Below are positions 9,160 through 17,521 of a DNA stretch of 64,000 nucleotides, one piece after another. A program made the translations under genes and the position numbers. Source of the DNA: Gammaproteobacteria bacterium (GTDB lineage Bacteria > Pseudomonadota > Gammaproteobacteria > Pseudomonadales > UBA5518); contig JADIYI010000008.1 of NCBI GenBank assembly GCA_016705365.1, positions 1,550,001-1,614,000 of the forward strand. The letters are read 5' to 3'. Numbering within the stretch: the stretch's first letter is position 1; every line of letters starts with the position of its first letter. The notes below the pieces were generated by a model. The model ran no database searches, was not told the origin of the DNA, and was given only the letters and a program-made list of their open reading frames with translations.

Positions 9160-9465
9160 TCAAGTGGCGGTGTTGTCGTCCGCAAGCGCTTCTCCCCCGG
9201 CGCGTTCCGTGGCCGGCATCGCGTCGGGCACCGCGGCGATCGGATTGAGGACTTCCACTACCGGGTAACCGTGCTTGTCGACTTCGCATTCCAGGATTTC
9301 GCCGCGCAGATCGAAATCCCGGATATTGGTCTCGAACAACTCGTTGAGGGCCGCATCCCGGTGCTCGGTACGAAACAGCGCGGACACATGGCTGCCATCC
9401 AGCCACTCGCCGTGACGTCCAAGATAGTGGTTGTTCTGGTTGCGTATCACGAGCAGTTTTTTCAA
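9160..9465 (-). CDS. Small uncharacterised protein
   Basis: About 101 residues, family not recognised. It is soluble, with an acidic C-terminal tail (ERAGGEALADDNTAT) and a compact core containing NNHYLGRHGEWLDG and HVSALFRTEHRDAALNELFE. The start is judged to be TTG at 9465, because AAGGAG lies ten bases upstream and the preceding frame overlaps the upstream TetR gene; an ATG at 9504 would add 13 residues. It ends 60 bp before htpX on the same strand and lies just after the TetR gene, so a tetR-orf-htpX transcript is possible. Confidence 0.6.
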   Translation of the reverse strand: MKKLLVIRNQNNHYLGRHGEWLDGSHVSALFRTEHRDAALNELFETNIRDFDLRGEILECEVDKHGYPVVEVLNPIAAVPDAMPATERAGGEALADDNTAT

Positions 9466-9479
9466 CGCGGGTGTACTCC

Positions 9480-10130
9480 TTAGAGGCAGGGCTGCAGCAG
9501 ACATAGTGTAAGCCGTTTCAGATCGGCAAGAGTGCGTCGCGAGCGGCTGCCCGCCTGGTTCACGACCACCAGCAACAGGGCATGCGTGAGCTCCAGGTAG
9601 CAGCGCGCGATGCGCCCGAGCTCGGCGGGCGAGCCCTTGAGGCCAAAACGTGAAAACGCAGCGGTCATTCGCTCGATGACCAGCGCGTCATGGCGCTCAT
9701 CGAGCGCGCGCAATTCTGGCACCGAGAACATGGCCTGGACAAGGTGCAGAATGCCCCTTTGTGCCTTGTAGACGGCGAGCTGGCGTTCGATCAGGGCGTC
9801 CACGAATTGCTCCGGCCCAAGCGTGGCAAGCTGCCAGCCATCGATTTCCGTCAGCGTGTTCTCCACCGCGCGCAGCCATTGCTCGGCCATCGCGTACATG
9901 ATGGCGTGCTTGTTGGGGAAATAGTGGTACAGCGTGCCCACCGAGATGCCGGTCTCGCGGGCGATGAGGATGGTCGTGAGCGAGTCGAACCCGACCTGGT
10001 CGAGCAGCGCCGCGGTCACCTCGAGGATCTGCTCGCTGCGCGCCACCGAACGTTGCTGCAAGGGTTTGCGGCGTGGGCTGAGCTGCTTGCGTGCTGCGAG
10101 GCTGATTCCTTTCGGGGGCGCTTGCTTCAT
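9480..10130 (-). CDS. TetR-family transcriptional regulator
   Basis: A 216-residue repressor-type protein with a TetR helix-turn-helix near residues 28-75: RSEQILEVTAALLDQVGFDS, TTILIARETGISVGTLYHYF and PNKHAI. The N-terminus carries a basic extension (RKQLSPRRKPLQQR). The start at ATG 10130 is preferred over a longer frame reaching 10307 because the extra residues are arginine/cysteine-rich non-family sequence and AAAGGAAACGGAG precedes this ATG. It lies 106 bp downstream of the puuB-like gene on the same strand, so polyamine-responsive control is possible, though the ligand domain gives no clue. Confidence 0.92.
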   Translation of the reverse strand: MKQAPPKGISLAARKQLSPRRKPLQQRSVARSEQILEVTAALLDQVGFDSLTTILIARETGISVGTLYHYFPNKHAIMYAMAEQWLRAVENTLTEIDGWQLATLGPEQFVDALIERQLAVYKAQRGILHLVQAMFSVPELRALDERHDALVIERMTAAFSRFGLKGSPAELGRIARCYLELTHALLLVVVNQAGSRSRRTLADLKRLTLCLLQPCL

Positions 10131-10236
10131 CGACTCCGTTTCCTTTGCTGGTTTGTCCCTGACGCCGCGCGGCCGAATTCTCGCGGGAATGCGGTGTATC
10201 CAGCGCCACTGGCCGTGACGACGGATCGTGCGTCGC

Positions 10237-11517
10237 TCACATCCGGTCACGCGCCGAGTAGTACAACATGCCGGCGACCATGCCGGGATAGCGCAACAGG
10301 GTGCCACCGGGAAATTTCGCCACGGGAATCTTCGCCATCAGGTCGAAGCGCTCCGTGTGTCCCGCAATCGCCTCGGCGAGCAGCTTGCCGGCCAGCGTGG
10401 CCGTGGGTATGCCGTGCCCTGAATAGCCGAGCGCGTGGTACAGGTTGGGTTCCAGGCGACCGATGGCCGGCATCCGCTTCAGCGTGATCGCGAGCGTGCC
10501 GCCCCAGCCGTAATCGATGCGCGTACCGGCGAGCTGCGGGTAGATCTCCAGCATGTGCTTGCGCACGAAGCTGCGGATATCGGCCGGAAATCCGCGGCGA
10601 TAATTCTCCCCGCCGCCGAACAGCAGGCGGTTGTCGGCGGAAAGCTTCCAGTAGTTGATCACGAAGCGCGAATCCTGGATGCCGAGCTTGCGTGGATTGA
10701 TCTGGCGTGCCGTGTCCTCGTCCAGCGGTGCGGTCGCCAGCATGAAGTTGTTTATCGGCATGATACGCCCGGCGATTCGTGGCTCGAGTCGCTCGAGGTA
10801 GCCGTTGCAGGCGAGTATCACGCGGTCCGCGCGCACGTCGCCCTGGGTCGTGTGCACCCGCATCGGCTCGCCGCGCTCGTAGCCGGTAACGCGCGAACGT
10901 TCGTGTATGCGCGCCCCGGCGTCGATGGCAGCCTGCGCCAGGCCCAGCGTGTAATTCAATGGGTGCAGATGCACCGATCCCTCGTCGAGCATGCCACCGG
11001 CAAAGACCTCGCTGCCACTCAGGTGGCGGACTTCATCGCGACCGACGTGCCGGCACTGCGTGTATCCATAGGCGCTTTGCAGATGTTCGACTTCGGAGCG
11101 CAGGTAGTCGTCATCGCGGGGCTTCCACCCGGCATGCAGGATCCCTTCGCGAAGATCGCACTCGATGGCATGCCTGTCGATCAGCGCGCGCACCAACTGC
11201 ACCGCCTCGAGTCCGAGATCCCAAAGCAGGCGCGCATGGGACTTGCCGAGCCGCTGTTCGAGTTCATCCTGCGGTCTGCGCTGGCCGGTGCCCACCTGCC
11301 CGCCGCTACGCCCCGATGCACCCCAGCCGACCCGTTCGGCCTCCAGCACCACTACATCAAAGCCCCGCTCGCGCAGGTGCAGGGCGGCGGACAGGCCCGT
11401 GTAACCGCCACCGATGATGCAGACATCGGTGCGGACGGTGCCATGCAGGGGCGGCAGATCCTGATCGCGGTTCGCACTGGCGGCATAGTAGGAAGGGACG
11501 TGACCGGAAATGGACAT
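10237..11517 (-). CDS. puuB: FAD-dependent oxidoreductase, gamma-glutamylputrescine oxidase type
   Basis: A 426-residue D-amino-acid-oxidase-fold flavoprotein. The dinucleotide-binding motif GGGYTGLSAALHL starts near residue 36 after the TDVCI strand. ASGRSGGQVGTGQR, CNGYLERL and the late YSGHGIPTATLAG are typical of PuuB/OrdL-like oxidases. PuuB oxidises gamma-glutamylputrescine to the aldehyde with release of ammonia and peroxide. The divergent neighbour encodes the cognate glutamine-synthetase-like ligase, which is the strongest argument for this assignment over a generic amine oxidase. The promoter region is shared with that gene. Confidence 0.88.
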   Translation of the reverse strand: MSISGHVPSYYAASANRDQDLPPLHGTVRTDVCIIGGGYTGLSAALHLRERGFDVVVLEAERVGWGASGRSGGQVGTGQRRPQDELEQRLGKSHARLLWDLGLEAVQLVRALIDRHAIECDLREGILHAGWKPRDDDYLRSEVEHLQSAYGYTQCRHVGRDEVRHLSGSEVFAGGMLDEGSVHLHPLNYTLGLAQAAIDAGARIHERSRVTGYERGEPMRVHTTQGDVRADRVILACNGYLERLEPRIAGRIMPINNFMLATAPLDEDTARQINPRKLGIQDSRFVINYWKLSADNRLLFGGGENYRRGFPADIRSFVRKHMLEIYPQLAGTRIDYGWGGTLAITLKRMPAIGRLEPNLYHALGYSGHGIPTATLAGKLLAEAIAGHTERFDLMAKIPVAKFPGGTLLRYPGMVAGMLYYSARDRM

Positions 11518-11561
11518 GGAATTCTCCGCTGGCGGCAGGCTTGCAAAGCACGGGCGCGCTG

Positions 11562-11610
11562 ATTAAACTGAACAATAATTCGATTTAAAGCGAATGATAA
11601 TTCGATTATC
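11562..11610. promoter_or_regulatory. puuB promoter and repeat-containing operator region
   Basis: An AT-rich island between divergent puuB and puuA. The 11-mer ATAATTCGATT occurs twice in direct orientation at 11575-11585 and 11597-11607, exactly 22 bp (two helical turns) apart. ATTCG (11578-11582) and CGAAT (11591-11595) flank a TTTAAA core, making an 18-bp near-palindrome. For puuB (minus strand) a TTTAAA -35 (11589-11584), 16-bp spacer and TTTAAT -10 (11567-11562) overlap these repeats. This looks like an operator for a dimeric regulator, perhaps the nearby TetR protein; that pairing is inference. Confidence 0.6.
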
Positions 11611-11703
11611 GGATAACGGCAAGTCCCGTGGCGATGCATCCGGCGGATACCCATCGCGCAGTTCCTGTCGAAGCGCAATTACCCTGACACCCGCGAGAAG
11701 AGC

Positions 11704-13041
11704 ATGGAAACCATCCATAAATGGCTGATCGAGAACCGGATAACCGAAGTCGAGGTGCTGGTGCCGGACATGACCGGCAACGCGCGCGGCAAGTTCATTC
11801 CCGCCGCCAAGTACATGAAGCAGGACAACCCGCGTTTGCCCGAGGGCATCCTCGCGCAGGCGGTAAACGGCGATTACCCCGACGATTACTGGGAGCTGCT
11901 GGATCCGCGCGATCGCGACATGAATCTGCGCGCCGACCCGAAAACCATGCGCGTAGTGCCCTGGGCCAAGGACCCGACCGCGCAGATCATCCATGACTGC
12001 TATGACATGGAAGGCAATCTGCATGCGCTCTCGACCCGCAATGTGCTGCGCCGCGTGCTGGACCTGTACGAGCGTGACGGGCTGCGTCCGGTGGTTGCGC
12101 CGGAAGTCGAGTTCTACCTGGTGAAGAAGAACGCGGATCCGGACTATGAATTGCAGCCGCCGGTTGGCCGTTCCGGTCGTCCCGAGTCCGCGCGCCAGTC
12201 CTACAGCATCGATGCGGTCAACGAATTCGACCCGATCATCGAGGATATGTACGATTTCTGCGAAGCGCAGAATCTCGATGTGGACACGCTGATCCACGAG
12301 GCCGGTGCCGCGCAGCTCGAGGTGAATTTCCTTCACGGTGACGCGCTCGATCTCGCCGACCAGGTGTTCACCTTCAAGCGCACCATGCGCGAGACCGCAA
12401 TGCGTCACGATGTATATGCGACCTTCATGTCGCGGCCCATGGAAAAAGAGCCGGGCAGCTCGATGCACGTGCACCAGAGCATCGTGCGCGCCGATGATGG
12501 CTTGAATATTTTCAGCCTGCCCGACGAGAGCGATGCGCCGGCGTTCATGCACTATATCGGTGGCCTGCAGAAGTATGTCCCGCTGCTGATCGCGTTGTTC
12601 GCGCCCAACGTGAATTCGTACCGTCGTTTCACGCGCGAGATTTCCGCACCCATCAGCCTGCAGTGGGGCCATGACAACCGTACCGTCGGTTTCCGTGTTC
12701 CGGTGAGTGACGCTCGCGCACGGCGTGTCGAGAATCGCTTTGCCGGTGCCGACGCCAATCCCTATCTCGCCATTGCCGCGACCCTGGTTGCCGGCTATCT
12801 CGGGATGAAGCAGAAGCTGGAACCCACCGAACCCTGCAATGGCAATGCCTACAAGGAGGAGATCACCGTCGCGCGCAGCCTCGAGGAAGCGTTGCGCTAT
12901 ATCGACGAGGATGACGCGGTGGTGGAAATACTCGGAAGCCAGTTCATCCGCGCCTATCGCTCGGTCAAGCTGGCGGAATACGACGCCTTCAACCGTACTG
13001 TCAGTTCCTGGGAGCGCGAGCATCTGCTGCTGAACGTCTGA
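11704..13041 (+). CDS. puuA: Gamma-glutamylpolyamine synthetase (glutamine synthetase family)
   Basis: A 445-residue glutamine-synthetase-fold ligase. It has an N-terminal beta-grasp region (LVPDMTGNARGKFIPAAKYM) and a catalytic domain with the metal-binding PEVEFYL, the EAGAAQLEVN segment, GSSMHVHQS and NRTVGFRVPVS (ATP/substrate arginine region). The length and the family-specific N-terminus fit PuuA/GlnA3-type enzymes that glutamylate putrescine or other amines rather than ammonia-assimilating GlnA. It is divergent from the puuB-like oxidase. Exact polyamine preference cannot be read from the sequence. Confidence 0.9.
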   Translation: METIHKWLIENRITEVEVLVPDMTGNARGKFIPAAKYMKQDNPRLPEGILAQAVNGDYPDDYWELLDPRDRDMNLRADPKTMRVVPWAKDPTAQIIHDCYDMEGNLHALSTRNVLRRVLDLYERDGLRPVVAPEVEFYLVKKNADPDYELQPPVGRSGRPESARQSYSIDAVNEFDPIIEDMYDFCEAQNLDVDTLIHEAGAAQLEVNFLHGDALDLADQVFTFKRTMRETAMRHDVYATFMSRPMEKEPGSSMHVHQSIVRADDGLNIFSLPDESDAPAFMHYIGGLQKYVPLLIALFAPNVNSYRRFTREISAPISLQWGHDNRTVGFRVPVSDARARRVENRFAGADANPYLAIAATLVAGYLGMKQKLEPTEPCNGNAYKEEITVARSLEEALRYIDEDDAVVEILGSQFIRAYRSVKLAEYDAFNRTVSSWEREHLLLNV

Positions 13042-13170
13042 GCCCCGAAGCAACCCGCGAGCCCCGATCCGGCGGCGGCGGAAATCCGCTGCTCCGAAGA
13101 CGCCGGATTCCCGCACGCGCTCGACGCTCGCGCACCCCGCAGCCGGTTGCGGTTCGCTTACCCAGAGTTA

Positions 13171-13200
13171 ACTTCTATTCCTGATCTGCCTCTGTACAAT
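13171..13200 (+). promoter_or_regulatory. Possible promoter for the NUDIX operon
   Basis: TACAAT at 13195-13200 is a five-of-six match to the -10 consensus and lies about 60 bp before the NUDIX start; no good -35 box is visible upstream (AT-rich ACTTCTATTC region only). The 217-bp gap after puuA holds no other recognisable feature beyond a short AATCCG/CGGATT dyad near 13081-13107. Confidence 0.35.
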
Positions 13201-13258
13201 GAACGGATACCCGCGTTCCGCCTGCTGCCCGCAAGGCGATGCATCCAACGGAGTATTC

Positions 13259-13939
13259 ATGGTCGAGATCCGCCCTGCTGCCACGGTCGTATTGTTGCGT
13301 GACGAACCCGACGGTCTGCACACCCTGTTGCTGCGCCGCAATTCGGCGCTTGGCTTCGCCGCCGGCGCCTGGGTGTTTCCGGGCGGGCGCGTGGAGCCCG
13401 AGGAAATTGCCGCCGCTCCCGACGAGCTCGAGGCGGCGAGGGTCGCCGCGGTTCGCGAAACCCTCGAGGAGGCGCAACTGCGGGTCGAAGCGCGCACGCT
13501 TTGCTACTATTCCCACTGGACCACGCCGGCGCTGATGCCCAAGCGCTACGCCACGTGGTTTTTTGTCGCGCGGGCCCCGGACGATCATGCCGTTACCGTG
13601 GATGGCAGCGAGATCCATGACCATCTGTGGGTACGGCCCGCCGAGGCCATGGAGAAGCACCGGCGCGAGGAGATCGAGTTGATGCCGCCGACCTACATCA
13701 CCCTGCTGGAGCTGGCGCAATGCGCGCATGCCGCCGAGGTGCTGGAGCGTATCGCGCGGCGCACGGTACCGGTATTCGAGCCACATATCCTGGTGCGCGA
13801 GCAGCGCCCGACCGAATCGCTGTATTTCGGCGATGCCGGCTACGGGAGTTCCGAGCCCGACGCTCCCGGCAGGCGTCACCGCATGATCATGGCGCGTGGC
13901 GATTACCGCTATCTCAACGAAGGAGTCGTTTCATGGTGA
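13259..13939 (+). CDS. NUDIX hydrolase, NUDT19/CoA-diphosphatase-like
   Basis: A 226-residue protein. The NUDIX box is split and atypical: GGRVEPEE is followed by an insertion and then AARVAAVRETLEEAQL, so the REUXEEXGU consensus keeps R, E and both metal-binding glutamates but has Gln in place of the final Gly. An insertion inside the box is a feature of the NUDT19-like acyl-CoA diphosphatases, so action on CoA esters is plausible. The start at 13259 has GGAG five bases upstream. Its stop overlaps the next start by 7 nt (ATGGTGA), indicating translational coupling. Confidence 0.85.
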   Translation: MVEIRPAATVVLLRDEPDGLHTLLLRRNSALGFAAGAWVFPGGRVEPEEIAAAPDELEAARVAAVRETLEEAQLRVEARTLCYYSHWTTPALMPKRYATWFFVARAPDDHAVTVDGSEIHDHLWVRPAEAMEKHRREEIELMPPTYITLLELAQCAHAAEVLERIARRTVPVFEPHILVREQRPTESLYFGDAGYGSSEPDAPGRRHRMIMARGDYRYLNEGVVSW

Positions 13940-15063
13940 GCAAATGGCAGGCTGAGCAATCGCTGTCGCAGATGGATGACTATCCGCTGCATCAGGTTGC
14001 GGAGACGATGCGCAATGTCGGAACCAGCGACCGCAATTTCTACGACCGTTACTATTTCAACCTGCACAACAGCAGCGGCGAGCTGTTCATGGTCATGGGA
14101 ATGGGGCAGTACCCCACGCTCGCGGTGCAGGATGCGTTTGTTGCGCTGCGTCGCGGCGATACCCATCGCGTGGTGCGTGCCTCGCGCGAGCTCGGTGACC
14201 GCATGGACACCCGGGTCGGTCCGATCCGCATCGAAGTGCTGAAGGGGCTCGAGAAGCTGCGCTTCGTGGTCGAGCCCAACGAGTGGGGCATCGCGCTTGA
14301 TCTGACCTGGGATGCGGCGATCCCGGCCTTCCTCGAGCCGCGGCAGTACGTGCGGCGCAAGGGACGGGTGTTTTTCGATTCGGTGCGTTTCGCGCAGACC
14401 GGTTGCTGGAGCGGTGCGCTGGAGATCGACGGCGAGCGTTTCGAGGTCACGCCGGATCGATGGAAAGGCAGCCGCGATCGTTCCTGGGGTATCCGTCCGG
14501 TCGGCGAGCACGAACCTGCCGGCATTCATCAGGGCAGCGGCTCGATGCGCGGCATGTGGAACTACTGTCCGATGCAGTTCGACGATTTCTCGATCATCTA
14601 TATCTGCAACGAACACAATGACGGGCGTCGCGAACTCGAGGAGGCGGTGCAGGTGTGGAGCGACCCCGCGCGGGAGCCGCAATGGCTGGGACGACCGGAG
14701 TACGAGCATGTATTCGACGAGGCGCGCGAGTTCATCGTGTCCTCGACCATCCGCTTTGCCGAAGCACCCGAAGGGCCGATCGAGGTGCGCTGCACGCCGT
14801 TGCTGCCGATGTACGTGATGATCGGCACCGGCTACGGCCTGGATGCGGACTGGAAGCACGGCATGTACAAGGGGCCGCTGGTGGTCGAAGGCCTGACGCT
14901 CGACCAGCAGCGCGACCGCAGCCGCTTTTTCGGGCTGGTGGATTCGCCGGCACGCTTCGAGATCGGCGACAAGGAGGGCTGGGGCCTTTTCGAGTACTGT
15001 TTTCTGGGGCCCTTCGATCGCTACGGCTTTGACTCGCCGCTGTTCTGGAACCTCAAGTCTTGA
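13933..15063 (+). CDS. Uncharacterised protein with AttH/CrtC-like (DUF7064/7065) features
   Basis: A 376-residue soluble protein without signal peptide, start supported by AAGGAG seven bases upstream. Seen: NFYDRYYFNLHNSSGELFMV near residue 36, the rigid WKGSRDRSWGIRPVGE near residue 180, MWNYCPMQFDDFSIIYICNE near 216 and a tryptophan/glycine-rich C-terminus. The GSRDRSWG motif and beta-rich composition resemble the double-lipocalin AttH/CrtC hydratase-like fold, and I recall related proteins annotated only as domains of unknown function in hydrocarbon or steroid catabolic loci. No catalytic function can be assigned. Coupled to the NUDIX gene upstream and followed by a HAD gene. Confidence 0.75.
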   Translation: MVSKWQAEQSLSQMDDYPLHQVAETMRNVGTSDRNFYDRYYFNLHNSSGELFMVMGMGQYPTLAVQDAFVALRRGDTHRVVRASRELGDRMDTRVGPIRIEVLKGLEKLRFVVEPNEWGIALDLTWDAAIPAFLEPRQYVRRKGRVFFDSVRFAQTGCWSGALEIDGERFEVTPDRWKGSRDRSWGIRPVGEHEPAGIHQGSGSMRGMWNYCPMQFDDFSIIYICNEHNDGRRELEEAVQVWSDPAREPQWLGRPEYEHVFDEAREFIVSSTIRFAEAPEGPIEVRCTPLLPMYVMIGTGYGLDADWKHGMYKGPLVVEGLTLDQQRDRSRFFGLVDSPARFEIGDKEGWGLFEYCFLGPFDRYGFDSPLFWNLKS

Positions 15064-15076
15064 ACCGGTACCCGGC

Positions 15077-15727
15077 ATGAACTCGCCCATCCGCGCGTTC
15101 CTGTTCGATTTCGGCGGTGTGTTTACCGATTCGCCTTTCCTGGCCGTGGAGGAGTTCGGGCGCGAGCTCGGCGTCGATCCGGCCATCGTGACGGCCATCG
15201 TGTTCGGCTCCTACGAGGACGATGGTCATCACCCCTGGCATCGGCTCGAGCGTGGCGAGATCGCCCTGGAAGACGCGCGCGAGGCGATCCGGGCGCTCGG
15301 TGCGGGGCAGGCGCTGGACATCGATATATACCGGCTGTTCGCACGCATGGCCGGGACCGGTGCCGGAGCGGGAACTCGAGCTGCATTGGTCGGCAAGGTG
15401 CGTGAACTCCGGGCGGCGGGTTTTCACACCGGCATGATCACCAACAATGTGCGCGAATTCGGCGAGGGCTGGCGCTCGCTGCTGCCGGTGGAGGAACTGT
15501 TCGGTTTCGTGGTCGACTCGAGCCATGCCGGCGTGCGCAAGCCCGATCCCCGCATATTTGCGCTGGCGCTGGAACAGTTGCCCGGAGTGCAGGCGGATGA
15601 ATGCGTGTTTCTCGATGACTACGAGGCAAATGTGCGGGCGGCACGCGAGCTGGGCATGAGCGCGATTCATGTGGGCACGGATCCGGCGGCGACCGTTGCC
15701 GCGATCGAGGCGCTGCTCGGTTGCTGA
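15077..15727 (+). CDS. HAD-superfamily hydrolase, subfamily IA
   Basis: A 216-residue HAD protein. Motif I is FLFDFGGVFTD at residues 8-18, with the nucleophile Asp in DFGG; motif II is TNN in GMITNNVREFG; the lysine motif is in GVRKPDPRIF; motif III is FLDDYEANV. The GGV variant of motif I matches the group related to the soluble epoxide hydrolase N-terminal and ACAD10 HAD domains. Start at 15077 lies 13 bp after the previous stop, without an obvious ribosome-binding site. Substrate unknown; the operon context suggests a role with CoA or phosphorylated intermediates. Confidence 0.9.
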   Translation: MNSPIRAFLFDFGGVFTDSPFLAVEEFGRELGVDPAIVTAIVFGSYEDDGHHPWHRLERGEIALEDAREAIRALGAGQALDIDIYRLFARMAGTGAGAGTRAALVGKVRELRAAGFHTGMITNNVREFGEGWRSLLPVEELFGFVVDSSHAGVRKPDPRIFALALEQLPGVQADECVFLDDYEANVRAARELGMSAIHVGTDPAATVAAIEALLGC

Positions 15728-15833
15728 ACTCAATCGTTCAGCGCGGGTGCCGGTTTCTGCACTTTTCCCGGAGCACGGCGTGCGGCTATAGTCGCGGCGG
15801 CAGGATTCGTGGTTTGACAGGGGGCGACAGCTG

Positions 15834-16661
15834 ATGCGACTCGAAGGCAAGGTGGCAGTGGTGACAGGTGCGGGTCTCGGCATGGGGCGCGCGATGGCCG
15901 AGTTGTTTGCGCGCGAGGGTGCGGCGGTGGTGGTCGTGGACCTGACCGAGTCCGATGCGACGCAGACCCTGGCGCTGATCAATGGCCGCGGCGATTGCTG
16001 CAGCATTACCGCGGATGTCGCGGACAGCCGCCAGGTGGCACGGATATACGCCGAGACCGAACAGCGTTACGGGCGTCTTGACGTGCTGGTCAACAATGCC
16101 GGCATCGGTACGGCGCCGAACGATGGCTATGACAAGTTTTACGAGCGCCTGGGCGCGATGAACGAACAGATCGCGCGTGGCGAGAACCCCACCGTTTATC
16201 TGGATCACATCATCGATATGCAGGACGATGGTTGGCAGAAAGTGATCGACATCAATCTGAACGGCATGTTCTACAACTGTCGCGAAGCGGTGCGGCTGAT
16301 GATCAAGTGTGGCAGCAAGGGTTCGATCATCAACATCTCGAGCACTTCCGGGCTCAACGGTACCGGGGCTGTGCATTATTGCGCGACCAAGGCCGCGGCG
16401 CTCGGATTCACCAAATGCCTGGCGCGCGAGCTTGGTGCGCGCGGGATTCGCGTGAATGCGATCTGTCCGGGCGCGATGAATACCCGGATGATGGCCGGGA
16501 TCAGCGAGGAATATGCCCGTACCATAACCCAGTCGATCCCGCTGGGACGCATGGGTGAGCCTTTCGAGGTCGCCAACACGGCGCTGTTTCTCGCCAGCGA
16601 TGAATCTTCATATTTCACCGGCCAGACACTTGGCGCCAATGGCGGCATGCACATGATCTGA
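15834..16661 (+). CDS. SDR-family oxidoreductase
   Basis: A 275-residue classical short-chain dehydrogenase. Cofactor motif TGAGLGMG at residues 11-18, Asp37 after a beta-strand (VVVDL) suggesting NAD preference, NNAG motif, catalytic Ser in ISSTSG and YCATK. An insertion of about 25 residues after NNAG (around residues 92-118) is longer than in typical SDRs and may form part of the substrate pocket. GGGGGCG precedes the start. It is the first of four tightly spaced same-strand genes with a second SDR. Confidence 0.94.
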   Translation: MRLEGKVAVVTGAGLGMGRAMAELFAREGAAVVVVDLTESDATQTLALINGRGDCCSITADVADSRQVARIYAETEQRYGRLDVLVNNAGIGTAPNDGYDKFYERLGAMNEQIARGENPTVYLDHIIDMQDDGWQKVIDINLNGMFYNCREAVRLMIKCGSKGSIINISSTSGLNGTGAVHYCATKAAALGFTKCLARELGARGIRVNAICPGAMNTRMMAGISEEYARTITQSIPLGRMGEPFEVANTALFLASDESSYFTGQTLGANGGMHMI

Positions 16662-16695
16662 GGCGCCTGCGGCGCGCGAACAGGAGCAATCAAAC

Positions 16696-17493
16696 ATGAC
16701 GGGAAGACTCGAGGGCAAGGTGGCGCTGATCACCGGTGGCGGAACCGGGATCGGTGCGGCAACGGCACGCCGCTTTGCCGAGGAAGGCGCCACCGTGGTG
16801 GTATGCGGGCGACGCATCGAGCCGCTGGAACAGATCGCAAGGGCAATCGACGAGGCAGGCGGGCGGGCGCACGCGATGTTGCTGGACGTGACCGACCAGG
16901 CTGCCTTCCGTGATGTCGCGGCAAGGATAGAGTCCGAATTCGGGCGTATCGATATCCTGGTGAACAACGCCTACTCCATGGTCGGCGGCATGATCGACAG
17001 CACCAGCGCCGAGGACTGGCACGCCTGCTTCCGGGTCACCCTCGACGGTACGTTTTTCGGTACCCAGGCCGTGCTTCCGCTCATGCAGCACCAGCGCGGT
17101 GGTGCCATCGTGAACGTATCCTCGGTATGTGGCCTGCTCGGCTCGATGTATACCGCGGGCTATGGTGCGGCCAAGGCCGGTGTGATCAGCTTTACCCGTA
17201 CCGCGGCCCTCGAAGCGGCACCGCACAATATCCGCGTCAATGTCGTGGTGCCGGGAGTGGCGTTGACGCCGAGTACCGAGGCCGCGATTCCGACCCACGC
17301 CGCGCAGCTCGCAACCGCTGCCGGCATTCCGCTGCGTCGCATCGCCGAACCGGTCGAGGTGGCCAATGCGATCCTGTTCCTGGCATCCGACGAGGCTTCC
17401 TATATCACCGGGACCAGCCTGGTGGTGGATGGCGGCAAGACCTGCGAACTGGCTACCGGTGCAGCCACGATGAACGAGTTCGACGCCACCTGA
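16696..17493 (+). CDS. SDR-family oxidoreductase
   Basis: A 265-residue classical SDR with TGGGTGIG at residues 14-21, the NNA motif as NNAYSM, the catalytic serine in VSSVCG and YGAAKAG for Tyr/Lys. Arg after the second strand (VVVCGRRIE) favours NADP(H). AGGAG lies nine bases before the start, which follows the previous SDR by 34 bp. Likely a dehydrogenase for an alicyclic or steroid-like alcohol by context; the substrate is inference only. Confidence 0.94.
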   Translation: MTGRLEGKVALITGGGTGIGAATARRFAEEGATVVVCGRRIEPLEQIARAIDEAGGRAHAMLLDVTDQAAFRDVAARIESEFGRIDILVNNAYSMVGGMIDSTSAEDWHACFRVTLDGTFFGTQAVLPLMQHQRGGAIVNVSSVCGLLGSMYTAGYGAAKAGVISFTRTAALEAAPHNIRVNVVVPGVALTPSTEAAIPTHAAQLATAAGIPLRRIAEPVEVANAILFLASDEASYITGTSLVVDGGKTCELATGAATMNEFDAT

Positions 17494-17521
17494 CTGAGCG
17501 AACCATACGGAGACGCCTTGC

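Noticed and set aside
11563..13116. 517-codon minus-strand frame opposite puuA
   Set aside because: Antisense shadow of a well-conserved glutamine-synthetase-family gene.
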